Source of the DNA: Manis javanica
Lineage: Eukaryota > Chordata > Mammalia > Pholidota > Manidae
Length of the DNA stretch: 64,000 bases
Assembly: GCF_040802235.1 (NCBI RefSeq)
Contig: NC_133156.1
Coordinates: 183,966,351 to 184,030,350, forward strand
Reading direction: 5' to 3'
Both the position numbers and the translations under genes were made by a program. Within the stretch, counting starts at the first letter, position 1; the number at the start of each line of letters is the position of its first letter. This document shows positions 1-12,000 of the stretch, one piece after another. The notes beneath the pieces are model-generated. The model saw only the letters and a program-made list of their open reading frames with translations, had not been told where the DNA came from and ran no database searches.

Positions 1-395
1 GGCGCGGGGCGGCGGGACGCGCGGGACGAGGACTGGGCCGACTGAGGAGAGACAAGAGAGGAACCGGGCCGGCGGGCGCAGGCGCGGGCGCTCGGGCGGT
101 ACTCACGGCTGCGGCCGGTGGGTGGGTCGGCGACTCAGTTCCATGATGCCCCCGGGCCTGGGGCCGCCGCCGCTAGTGCCCGGGTGGGGAGGGGGCTCCT
201 TCTCGCCATAGGGCGGCGGGGGGAGGGCAGAGGCGGGTGGTGACACCGGCTCTGCCCCTGCCCGGGGGAAGTGCCTCCGACGGGAAATGAAGAGGGGGAG
301 GGAGGAGAAGGAAAAAAAGGAAAGGGAGAAGGGGGAGAAAATAAGAAAAAGCGAGGCGGAGGCGCTACCGCGTCCGCTCGCGGGGAAGGCTGAGG
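1..395 (-). promoter_or_regulatory. CpG island at window edge, probable promoter or first exon of an unidentified gene
   Basis: The first ~395 bases are very rich in G, C and CpG, then composition falls abruptly to AT-rich repeat DNA. A good splice-donor-like sequence on the minus strand lies near position 108 (exon-like side at higher coordinates), and a pyrimidine tract followed by CAG lies near 43-65 on the same strand. An open minus-strand frame runs through the island with an ATG near 144, but its proline/arginine-rich product matches no protein I recognise. In human the gene downstream of GMCL1 in the same direction is SNRNP27; its arginine-serine-rich N-terminus is not visible here, so the link rests only on gene order. 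It could equally be a non-coding first exon. Confidence 0.5.
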
Positions 396-469
396 AAGGG
401 GCTATCTTTTCTATTCTTTGCAAGGGTTCATCTTTAACAGATGTAACTTTTGACATAGTTTCAACATTA

Positions 470-680
470 ACAGTCCAATATTCTAGACCAACTCTGTTTA
501 ACAGAACTTTCTGCAGTGATGGAAATATGCTTATCTGCATTGTCTAATATGCTACTCACTAGTTACATGTGGTTACTAAGCACTTACAATGTGCCTAGTG
601 TGACTGAAGAGCAAATCTTAAATTTAAATTGACTTAAATAGCCAGTGACTTTTGGTAGCCCTACTCTTGCATTTGATGTT
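470..680. repeat. hAT-type (MER-class) non-autonomous DNA transposon remnant
   Basis: The stretch resembles a common mammalian MER element with a central part reading as 'ctagttacatgtggttacta' and a following AT-rich half rich in aaattta. Ends are degraded and I saw no clear target duplication. The subfamily name is not certain from reading alone. It abuts the CpG island and accounts for the sudden composition change after 400. Confidence 0.5.
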
Positions 681-1043
681 AACAATTATTCATGTACGAT
701 AGTAATCCAATTGCAAGGCTTGAAATGTGATAAAATGTTAGCTTCTAAAGCTGTGGACTACCACTGTTCAGACTTTTGACTACCTTGCTAAGTTTCAAAC
801 CAAATCCATTAAAACAAATAAAAAAAGCAAAGGTACATTCACATCCCTCTTTAATCATTTAGCATAAGAGTCTAGAACATTTTCACTGAAGGACCTTTAC
901 TTTTAGCCAAGCAAAAGTAATTATTAATGAGTAGATATTGTTTTCTAGCCCCAACAGCTTAAAAAAAGACTTGGCAAAGTCAAGAAGGCAAAAGCTGACA
1001 AACATATAAAAGCTTTCATATTTCAGTCGACACTATTAATAAC

Positions 1044-1049
1044 TTTATT
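1044..1049 (-). terminator. GMCL1: Candidate distal polyadenylation signal of GMCL1
   Basis: The minus strand reads AATAAA here, with a U/GU-rich stretch 25-45 bases further along the transcript. It is the last such signal before the CpG island of the next transcription unit. Confidence 0.45.
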
Positions 1050-1987
1050 GAAAATAATGAAAAGCATGTAAACACAATGAAGTATTTGGTAAGAAAACAA
1101 AAGCAGATCTTTCCTATCAGTGTGAAGTACTAGCTGACAATTACCAGTTTCTTAAGTGAGAGCACATCCTACTTGTGACTGAAGAAATAATTATTCTGTT
1201 TGTGGATGACATAAGCAATTTGGCCAGGAAAGAACCAATGGACAGGAACCATATATAATACCAATTTTGCTAATTTGTGTAAGTGAAATAAAATTTCACT
1301 CACCAATATACTCAAACTTTAACTATCTTTACTCCCAAGTTCTGTAAAAATTCAATTATTCAAGTAATTCAATTTAAGATTTATATATTTTTTAATACAT
1401 AAAGGGTAAAGAACCTATGATGCTGTAAGATAGAAAACAAAAGGATCTCATGAGAGATATAATTATAGCCAAATATAAAAAGAAGAAATGTAGCCTCTTG
1501 ATACAGCCAAATTATTATATCTGAAACAGTTAGATACCAGTTCTGAGAATGGACAAGAGGGTGAGGCATTTAAAAGGTTCAAGTTCAAAGAAGATGAATT
1601 TTGAAAGGACAAAAGCAATTTATGAACCTATGGACATATTAATAGGGAAGAAAATCCCAATAAATTCCAAAAGTTAAATCTAATTGGAAAAAAGTCTAAC
1701 TAGAAAGAAAAAATTCTGTTTTTAACTAGGTTTTTTTGGTCCATTTTATATAAGAGCTCATTTAGTTTTTCCAAATTGTACTTATTCATAGATACATAAA
1801 AATGATTCCCATTTCTAAAAACTTACTAAAAATATACATTAACCACAAAAAGTACTTACTCTGACTGGAAAGAGAGGAGCATGGCTATTTTCAAAATAGC
1901 AGTAAACACAGTAAGTCAACACATATAAATCATGACAAGTGCACATCTCATTTTTGACAAAAATAAGTTCTATTTTTACATGAATGC

Positions 1988-1993
1988 TTTATT
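1988..1993 (-). terminator. GMCL1: Candidate proximal polyadenylation signal of GMCL1
   Basis: The minus strand reads AATAAA about 945 bases after the stop codon, followed by a U-rich stretch. It may serve as an alternative, shorter 3' end. Confidence 0.35.
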
Positions 1994-2936
1994 AGCTTCT
2001 ATGAGATCCTCCAACCTTATTTACATTTGCTATGAAATTTCTATTAGCATGTGTAACTCAAAGGCACTCAATTAGAGATTATAAAGTCCTGAGCTTAAGT
2101 TTAGGATTACCAACTAAAACTTGAACATAATTCTAAAGATCAGAGAATATGAAAATGTTTAAAGTATAATATTTGGTATATAAATAATCCATGACCTAAT
2201 AATAAAGTTGTATAGAATGTCAAAGAAAAAGACCATGTAAGGCAAAGGAATATCCTCAGACTCAAACTGATTTTCTCCCCCATTCAAGTTCATTTGAATG
2301 TCTGAAGCTGATTTTTTGTTAAAATCCTAAAGCAAGCAAAATAAAACAGCAAGAAAATGTTTAAGTTAAATAAAAAGTTCCCCAGTTTAATCTCCAAAAC
2401 TATGAAAAAAGTAATGATTAAAAACAAGTATAACTTAGAAAAATATTAGAATAGGAATAATCATAAAAAAGCACCTGAAAAAAATTAAAGGACAGCTTTA
2501 AGCACACCAATTGAAAGGGCATTTATAATTGGCTGCTCAAATTATTCCTTTAGTCAAATAAAAATAAATTTACAGATGGCAACTGAGGTTTGCCAACATT
2601 AGCTAGGATCAAAGTTTAAGCTAAAAATAAACCTGTATTTGTTTGTAGAGAAATGTGAAATTTACCTACAGCAATTTTCTAATGTTAAATTAAAAGCATA
2701 AGTCGACATCTTTATAACAGAGATAGATGGCTGACAGATACTTTCTTGGCTTTAAAATGTATTTTATATATGCATAGAAATGTAATGAGGGTAAGAATAG
2801 TCTTCTGTATTATCTGTACAGTTCATAAGGCCTTTGTCATTGTTAGTCACCTTAGATGTGAATATCAGTAGGGCCATTAAATTAAAGCTGGCTAAAAAAG
2901 TTTTCAAAGTGCTACTCTTTGCAACTGATGAGATCT

Positions 2937-3062
2937 TCAGTTCTCTGGATTTTCTGGATGATTATTTTCAGTTTTTTTTTCTGGTGATATATACAGGAAG
3001 TTACAGCAGATATATAAAGGGAAGATCAGAAGCCTGCTGTCCAAGTTCATCACTACTTGCTC
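2937..3062 (-). CDS. GMCL1: GMCL1 coding exon 14 (terminal)
   Basis: It encodes residues 483-523 and the TGA at 2937-2939. [20 protein letters not shown] matches the GCL C-terminus; the tail after ISPEKK ([11 protein letters not shown]) is hydrophilic and is probably the variable end. The preceding intron 13 (3063-14500) is 11.4 kb and full of LINE-1 DNA, so this exon is easily missed. Confidence 0.94.
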   Translation of the reverse strand, partial: EQVVMNLDSRLLIFPLYICCNFLYISPEKKTENNHPENPEN

Positions 3063-6000
3063 CTATAAAACAAATTTGTAGCTTTAATAAGATAAGTAGA
3101 CAGCAATATTAAAAAAGTAAAACAGAATACCATACTGTTGAATTCAGTGAATTGAAGGAGAGCATGGTGGTTAAGGGTTCGCATCTGGCATCTGAGAGTC
3201 ACTCAAATCTCAAAACTCCCACCCAACAGCTTTGTGACCGTGGGCAGTCACTGATCTTGTCAAATGCAGCTTCCTCACTGTGAAATGGATACAATAAAAG
3301 TACCAAACCTCATAGGATTACACTGAGGATTAAATGAGGCAATGAAACACAGAGGGCTCAGCAAAGCCAGCCATATACAAAGTACTCAATAATGGTAGTT
3401 ACTGTCATTACTGAAAATTTCTATTAAGTACCTACAGATTTATGAATATAGTCCAGAAAAACACAGACTCCTCATTTAGCTTCATTTTCTGATGTCCTTT
3501 ATAGCAAATAATTGGAATGGAAGTGGGAAGTCATTAGTATCACCAATAAGCCTCGTTCCCACTCTTGTCTAAGATTCCCCACTGTCTCTAATGCAACTAA
3601 TTTATCTGTCTCTTGGAACATAAAATACATTGCCAGGTAAAATCAATTTCAGGTTGAGTTACATCAATACACATGAGAATGCCTTGAAATCCCACAGAGA
3701 CAGTACAACTGAGAGCTACAAATGTAACCATCTCTCATGCTACAAACCTGCATTTGGAATCCTTTACCAACAGCATTTGGTGAAGAGAATAAATCCTCAC
3801 AGTAAAAGCAAAAGCACAAAGTGAGAACTCCTGCTTTTTGAGTACTTGATACGTCTGGGCCTTTCTATGAATATGTCATTTATAATTAAAAAATGCTTTT
3901 ATGGCCAACATGGCTACACTGGAATACTTGGGGGAACATCAAACTAGGGTTTGCCACTGAGTGCATTGGAGACCATAACTCCACTATGCGCAAGTGTACC
4001 CCAATGCGGCATATTGTGCAAAGGTTTTAAGATTTCACAGTGTGTTAGTGAGGGAATAGGCAATAGGGTTTGAGAATTAGATCAGGTGCGGTTCAAACTC
4101 AGTGGGAGAAAATAGCATTTTTTTTTCCTGCAAAGGATTTTCTTTTGACTCATAGGTAACATTTCAGTTCAGTAATTTTGAAGCAGAGGGGGAAATAATG
4201 ATATATAATATGTATTGGGAGGCACAAAACACGACAGTACATTTAAAGAGCAAAATACTATTTTCCTACTCTGGCAAATAAGAAACACATGTGATGTTTG
4301 AACTTAGACATGCTTTGCATTTCTGTAATGTCTTCTGGTTTTTTCCCCCAAGACCTGCACCAGATTTTCTGACACTATTACCTCCTAAAACATGCATCTA
4401 TTTGGTGGCAGAAAATAATCCAAATTCACCTGAAAGGTTATTAGATGTGGGAGGAACCTTTCTTCAATTGTTACAAAAATTCTTTAAGAACTGGAGAAAC
4501 AGCTAAAAATACTTAAAATTCCATCTTATACGCAGGCCCAATAAACAATAAACCCTAGAAATTATCACCATTCACAAAAGCCTAGATTAACAAACCAAGC
4601 ACACCCTAGGTACACAGAATGCACCCCCACCCCCACCCCAAGCCCCAACCCTCAAAAAAAAAAGCCTGTTAGCTTCCCAGGTGCTTCTGATCACAAATTG
4701 CAAAACACTGCTCGATATACAACAGTGTGCCTCTTTTGGGAATATGTTTATCAGCTTCACCTTATTTTATTTGTTTTGGATAATATACTACTAAACATTA
4801 TTTAGCCCTAGATTTTAATTTTTTTTTACTAAAGAAAATGCTCCTGCAATTAAGAGGGCCTGAAACTGGAACATTTGTGTGACTGATGTAGTCTCAAATG
4901 GACACACCTTTTGTGTTGAGGAAGCAGCAAGATAAAATAGATAAAGATGGTAAGGAATACAAATGTGATCCAAACATATACATGCACATCCATGGTATCT
5001 CTATATATACCCAAACAGGGAAAGTGGTATTTAAAAAAAAGTTAGTGAACAAGATGAAAAAGGTGATGGGTCAGGTGTGTTGATCACCTGGGCTGATGCT
5101 GCTAACAGGGTTAGCAGAGAGGAATGATGTCAAAGCACAGTTGGTCTTTAGATGTGTGAGTCACCCTTGTGTAGCCAGTTCACAGCAATATTTCTGAGAA
5201 GGCATATTTACTAAATTTGTTGAGGATATATGCTTTGATGATCAGTTATTATCTGATCATTTGATGACTGATGATCAGATGATGCATATCTGATGATAAA
5301 AACCCAGATTCAGTACTATAACAAAACAAAAACTCTGAGGAAGATCAGCATTCTGGTATTATGAGGATGGTTAAAGCTATGGGGGGGTTCAAAGGCCTGG
5401 GAAAAGAAGGGAGCCATGTAGATGCCACTTGGGAACTGAAAGGACACACCAATTTCTGAATATTAGATTGTATTAATTCCCATTTCCCATCCCCAAACTG
5501 GAGAGCTCTAATCCTAGCTTCACCAAACCATTAACTCCATTTGAGGGCTCAATTTACATCTACCACAACATTTGCATTGAAGCACCAAAAAGTTCGATTT
5601 TCCTTCTTCTACTGTGGAGTGGAAGCTGATAAGCCCACACATCACAGCATCAGAGTGGTGGCATCTTCTTAGGTTTCCATTTCCACTTGCAGATAATTAT
5701 TTTTCCATCTTTATTTATAAGTCCCTGCTTCTCTGAGGCTCACGCCACTTATTCTGTACTCTCTACTACTTTCCCACATTCTATCATCTAGGTCTAAATT
5801 CCAGGATCCACAAGTTCAACTCCCTACTGGAAATCCTCACTTAGATATAAAGCAACTCAAGTTGAAACCTTCAGCTACTGGCCACCACCCACTCTTCCCT
5901 CTCTCTGGGCCATCTATACTTTCAGTCTTGCAATTTGGCTTTGACCCCCATCCAATCTCTTAAATGTCTCACACCAGGTTACTCTTTTTACCCACCCCTT

Positions 6001-9000
6001 AAATACCAATGTTGCCTAGGTTTCTATCCTGTCATATTCTTTACACATTTCCTGTAAGTTATATAATCATTATTGCTTGTAAACTCCAGACCTTTAGTAC
6101 TGTTCATTTTCCTTCCTATGAATCACATCTCAGGAAAAATTACTATAAATCAAGTTGCTGAAGGCAGAAAACCAGGAACTATTTTTGACTACTTTCTTTC
6201 TCACCCTCACACACAATTAGGCACCAAATTCTATCAACTGCACTATTTTATTTCTAGAACCTACCAACATTTCTTCATCCCCATTGCTACCTTCCTTAAA
6301 TTAAGGTTCTCACCATTTTTTATCTGAATTATAGCAACAGCTTTAAATCATCTTCCTGCCATTATCATGTCTCTAATCCTTCTTAAACATTGCTAAGATC
6401 ATTCTATAATGCAAATACAGTTAGTATAGTCCTGTGTATCACAAATCTTATTACATAAAAGCTATTAAAAATTAACAAGAAAACATAAACAATGTAAAAA
6501 TATCAATTTACATAAGATAGTATGTCCAATAAGCATACAAAAACTGAACCATACCAGTAACCAAAGAAATTAAAATTAAAATAAGTATGATTTGTTTCCA
6601 CTTTTTATACTGAGAAAAATTGAGAAAGAATGATATAACACACTATGCTGGGTATACTCTCCTGTACTGCTGGAGGGAATGTAAATTGGATAGTATTTCT
6701 AGAGAGCAATTTAGCCACTAGAAAATGTATACACTGTTTGCCACAAGAATTCCACTTCTTGGAACTTATCTTTTAAAAAAAAACCCAGAAAAGAGATTCA
6801 AGATGGCGGAGTGACAGGTGAGATGGAGAACTCCTCCTAAAACCACAAAAAGTACAAAAATATAGTTGATTAATACAACTAACCCTAAAATAGCAACAAG
6901 AAAGAAGGCTGAACCAGACTGCAGAGAGACCTCATGAACAGAGCAGACCTCACGAAACAGGGTAAAGGAGGAAAACCTTAATCTGGCAGGACCTGGGCCC
7001 TTCCCCCACCCCAGCTCACCAGTGGGAGGAAGAGAAACGGAGCATGGAGTGGGTGGAAGCCTGGGACTGCTGCACACCTACCCCTGGAGATCTGCTTTGT
7101 GAGCAGAAACCTGTATTGTGTGGTGCTCTGGAGGTTGGGAAGCTGGGACAGGTGGAGAGCTTGAGATTCTGGCCATTTGTGGAGGACAGGAATCCACACC
7201 CAGTCGCTCCAGTACAAGGGAAAGGCAGGTGGTCTGAGAGGCTTCCCAGCAGGGAGATGGCTGCTGAAGGGGCAGGGTGTGCACAGAGCTTGCTGCCCAG
7301 GGGCGGGAGGGGAGAGCTGAACAAGGTTGTCTGGGCGTGCTCTGCCCAGATGGTTGGGAACTTTGGGGAGCTTCAGGCGCTCCACCCCTCTGGCTGGCTG
7401 CTCAGCTCTGAGGCCCCCCCCCGGGACACGCAGCCTGCTGCGCCTTCCTCCTAGCCTGCTGGCATCAGTTCGCAAACTGGCAGTCACTGTGCTGGCGTCA
7501 GGCCAGCCAGAGGGAGGCCCCGCCTACAACAGCTAGAGACAATGAGCACAGAGGCTTACACCTGTGTGCTTGGCCCACTGGCTCTGACACTGGAGACAGG
7601 CACTGCAGGCGGGAACCAGGAAACAGATCTTTCCTCCCCTCAGGCACCAGCGCTGCTCCCCTGCGACCCCCAACCTTACTCTAGGGGCTGAGCAGCTCCA
7701 GAGACTGGAGCTTCTGAGCACTGGTGGGCACCACACAGAAATATGAAACGTCAAAAGAACATGGTTCAGACCAAAATCTCACAAAACCCAGAAAAAGGGC
7801 CAAATGAAACTGAACTCACCAATCTTCTTGAAAGAGTTCAAAATAAAAATTATAAACATGCTTATGGAGGTACAGAAAAATATTCAAGAACTCAGTAATG
7901 AATTTAAGTCGGAGATTCAACCATTAAGAAATTTCATATCTGAAATAAAACATAAAAGGGAGGGATTTAAAAGCAGATTAGATGTAGTAAAAGAGACGGT
8001 AAATGGAATATAAATTAGAGAAGAGGAATACGAAGAAGCTGAAGTGCAGAGAGAAAAAAGAATCTCTAAGAATGAAAGAATATTGAGAGAACTGTGTGAC
8101 CAATCCAAACAGAACAATATTCCCATTATAGGGGTACCAGAAGAAGAAAAGAGAGAAAAAGGGATAGAAAGTGTTATTGAGGAGGTAATTGCCGAAAACT
8201 TCCCCAATCTGGGGAAGGAAATAGTCTCTCAAGCCATGGAGGTACACAGATCTCCCAACACAAGGGACCCAAGGAAGACATCAAGACATATAATAATTAA
8301 AATGGCAAAGATCAAGAATAAAGACAGACTTTTAAAAGCAGCTAGAGAGAGAAAAAAGATCACATACAAAGGAAAACTCATCAGGCTATAATCAGACTTC
8401 TCAACAGAAACCTTACAGGCCAGAAGGGAGTGGCATGATATATTTAATGCAATAAAGCAGAAGGGCCTTGACACAAGAATACTCTACCCAGCAAAGTTAT
8501 TTAAATTTTAAGGAGGGATTAAACAATTTCCAGATAAGCAAAAGCTGAGAGAATTTACCTCCCACAAACCACCTCTACAGTGCATTTTGGAGGGACTCCT
8601 ATAGATGGAAGTATTCCTAAGGCTAAATAGATGTCATCCAAGGGATAGACAAAGAATACAGAATATGATTCATAACATACAAAGAATGGAGGAGGAAGAA
8701 AAGGAAAAAAAAAAAGAACCTTTAGGCTGTGTTTGTAATAGCATACGAGGTGAGTTAAATTGACTGTTAATTTTTAAGGGAATTATCCTTGAACCTTTGG
8801 TAACCACGAATCTAAAGCCTGTAATGACAATAACTACATACCTATTGATGATCACCCTAAATGTAAATGGTCTGAATGCACCAATCAAAAGACAAAGAGT
8901 TACTGAATGGATATAAAAACAAGACCCATCTGTATGCTGCCTACAAGAGACTCACTTCAAACCCAAAGAAATACACAGACTGAAAGTAAATGGATGGAAA

Positions 9001-12000
9001 AAGATATTTCATGCAACTAATAGTGAGAAAAAAGCAGGAGTTGCAGTACTTGTATCAGACAAAATAGACTTCAAACAAAGAAAGTCACAAGAGACAAAAA
9101 AGAACATTACTTAATGATAAAAGGGTCAGTTCAACAAGAGGATATAACAATTATAAATATCTATGCACTCAACACAGGATCACCTACATATGTGAAACAA
9201 ACACTAACAGAATTAAAGGGGGAAATAGAATGCAATTCATTCATTTTAGGAGACTTCAACACACTACTCACTCCAAAGGACAGATCAACCAGACAGAAAA
9301 TAAGTAAAGAGACAGAGGCACTGAACAACATATTAGAACAGATGGACCTAATAGCCATCTATAGAACACTCCATCCAAAAGCAACAGGATACACATTCTT
9401 CTCAAGTGCACATGGAACATTTTCAAGAATAGATCATATACTAGGCCACAAAAAGAACCTCAGTAAATTCAAAAAGATTGAAATTGTACCAATCAGCTTC
9501 TCAGATTACAAAGGTATGGAACTAGAAGTAAATTACACAAAGAAAATGAAAAAACCCACAAACACATGGAGGCGTAATAACATGCTCCTAAATAATCAGT
9601 GGATCAATGACCAAATAAAAACAGAGATCAGGCAATATATGGAGACAAATGAAAACAGTAATTCAACAACACAAAAATCTGTGGGACGCAGTGAAGGTCG
9701 TGCTAAGAGGGAAATATATTGCAATACAGGCCTACCTCAGGAAAGAAGAACAATCCCAAATGAACAGTCTAAACTCACAATTAATGAAAGTAGAAAAGGA
9801 AGAACAAATGAGGCCTAAAGTCAGTAGAAGGAGAGACATAATAAAGATTAAAGCATAAATAAATAAAATTGATAAGAATAAAACAACAGAAAGAATCAAT
9901 GAAAGCAGGAGCTTGTTCTTTGAGAAAATAAACAAAATAGATGAACCCCTAGCCAGACTTATCAAGAAAATAAAGAGTCTACACACATAAACAGAATCAG
10001 AAATGAGAAAGGAAAAATCACTATGGACACCACAGAAATACAAATACTATGAAAAATTATATGGAAACAAATTCGATAATCTAGAAGAAATGGACAACTT
10101 TCTAGAAAAATACAACCTTCCAAGGCTGGCCCAGGAAGAAACAGAAAATCTGAATAGTCCAATTACCAGCAAAGAAGTTGAATTGGTAATCGAAAAGCTA
10201 CTCAAGAACAAAACCCCACCAGATGGTTTCACTGCTGAATTTTATCAAACATTTAGTGAAGACCTAATACCCATCCTCCTTAAAGTTTTCCAAAAAATAG
10301 AAGAGGACAGAATACTCCCAAACTCATTCTACGAGGCCAACATCACTCTAATACCAAAACCAGGCAAAGACACCACAAAAAAAGAAAATTACAGACCAAT
10401 ATCCCTGATGAACAAAGATGCAAAGATACTCAACAAAATATTAGCAAACTGAATTCAAAAATACATCAAAAAGATCATCCATCATGATCAAGTGGGATTC
10501 ATCCCAGGGATGCAAGGATGGTGCAACATCCGAAAATCTATCAACATCAGAGAAGACAAGCAGTGATTTTACAGCATCTTACTATGCTGACGGACAGTGA
10601 CTAATGGGGTATGTGGAGGGGGGACTTGGTGAAGGGGGAAGTCTAGTAAATATAATGTTCCTCATGTAATTGTAGATTAATGATACAAAAAAAAATACCA
10701 TTTGACCCAGGAATTCCACTCCTAGGATTTTACCCTAAGAATGTAGCAGCCCAGTTTGAAAAAGACATATGCACCCTATGTTTATCGTAGCACTATTTAC
10801 AATAGCCAAGAAATGGAAGCAACCTAAGTGTCCATCAGTAGATGGATTCAGCCAGAGGAAGAAAACAAGTCCTACCATTTGCAACAACGTGGATGGAGCT
10901 AGAGGGTATTATGCTCAGTGAAATAAGCCAGGCAGAGAAAGACAAGTACCAAATGATTTCACTCATCTGTGGAGTATAAGAACAAAGATAAAATGGAAGG
11001 AACAAAACAGCAGCAGACTCACAGAATCCAAGAATGGACTAACAGTTATCAAAGGGAAAGGGACTGGGCTGGGGAGGATGGGTGGGAAGGGAGGGAAAAG
11101 GGGCACGAAGGGCATTATGATTAGCCCACATAATGTAGTGGGGCGGGGGGGACATGGGAAAGGCAGTATATACAGAGAAGTAATGATTGTATAGCATCTT
11201 ACTATGCTGATGGACAGTGACAGTAATGGGTATGTGGGGGGGGGACTTGATAATAGGGAGAGTCTAGTAACCATAATGTTGTTCAAGTAATTGTACATTA
11301 ATGATGCCAAAATTAAAAAAAAAAAGACATACCATGTGGTGGGAAATTGATTCAAACACGTTTGTAAAATTACTGGACCATGAAAATAAAGAATTGGTTG
11401 GGAAAGAAAACCCCAGAAAAATGTAAAGATATATGTACATTTTTTATAGTAGTGAAAAAAACTAAAAACTTTATCAAAAAGGGAGAATTATCTAAATTGT
11501 GGTACATCCAAAATAGCTGATACTATGCAGTAATGAAAATGGTGTGGATATATACCAACAAGAAAGGTTATGTACAAAAAAGCAGGTTACAAAATAAGTA
11601 ACAGTCAGATCCAATTTTGGTATCATCTCTAAGTGGGATATGTATGATTTTCCTTTCAACTTATTAATTTTTTCTTCTGTAACAAATATCTGTGACCTAT
11701 GTAAAACATACGTATACAACTCTCCAATTAAAACCTTTCCATAGCTCTCCACAGATCTCAGAAGAAAGTCCACCTCCATCCACAGCCCATCTTGCCTTGG
11801 CTCTAGTCCTACGGAACTCTTCCAAACCTCCTTCAGTTCCCTGAATGATGTATGTGCTCTTTTGCCTCCATCTTATCTATCATCTGAGGCTTGGTTCAGG
11901 TATCCAGTCACTTTTCAACTTTTCCAGGAGAGGAGGTATTCCCTTAGTTGTCTTCCCTCATCCTCCTCTCCCAATAACCATGGCTACACACTACTCTGAG

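Larger units (their letters stand above)
1020..2936 (-). other. GMCL1: GMCL1 3' untranslated region (extent inferred)
   Basis: This AT-rich stretch follows the GMCL1 stop codon on the minus strand and shows no long reading frame. Two canonical AATAAA signals in gene orientation lie at 1988-1993 and 1044-1049; using them would give 3' UTRs of roughly 0.95 and 1.9 kb. The distal signal is followed by a U/GU-rich stretch in transcript direction. The end is an inference; transcript data would be needed to choose between the two. No clear repeat was recognised inside it. Confidence 0.5.
6786..10696 (+). mobile_element. LINE-1 with 5' UTR, internally deleted and dead
   Basis: The 5' end has the LINE-1 motif caagatggcgg near 6799. 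A GC-rich 5' UTR of about 950 bases is followed by broken ORF1 (7743-8604) and ORF2 (from 8824). At about 10548 the reverse-transcriptase region jumps straight to 3' UTR sequence (agcatcttactatgctga), so about half of ORF2 is missing. It ends with a short A tract at 10687-10696. The element lies antisense to GMCL1 within intron 13. Confidence 0.85.

Noticed and set aside
287-547. Plus-strand open frame of 86 codons starting MKRGREEKEKK
   Set aside because: It is a purine-rich low-complexity stretch running out of the CpG island into a DNA-transposon remnant.
4621-4655. C-rich run (accccca repeats) as a possible structured element
   Set aside because: It is a short low-complexity tract next to an A tract; no regular four-run quadruplex spacing convinced me.
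6978-7754. Overlapping open frames on both strands of up to 169 codons
   Set aside because: They lie in the GC-rich LINE-1 5' UTR and match no protein; the same region in the copy at 58.7-59.6 kb gives equally meaningless frames.
9114-10452. Long plus-strand frames of 234 and 149 codons as possible host genes
   Set aside because: They encode LINE-1 ORF2 endonuclease and reverse-transcriptase segments, so they are listed as a pseudogene of the element.
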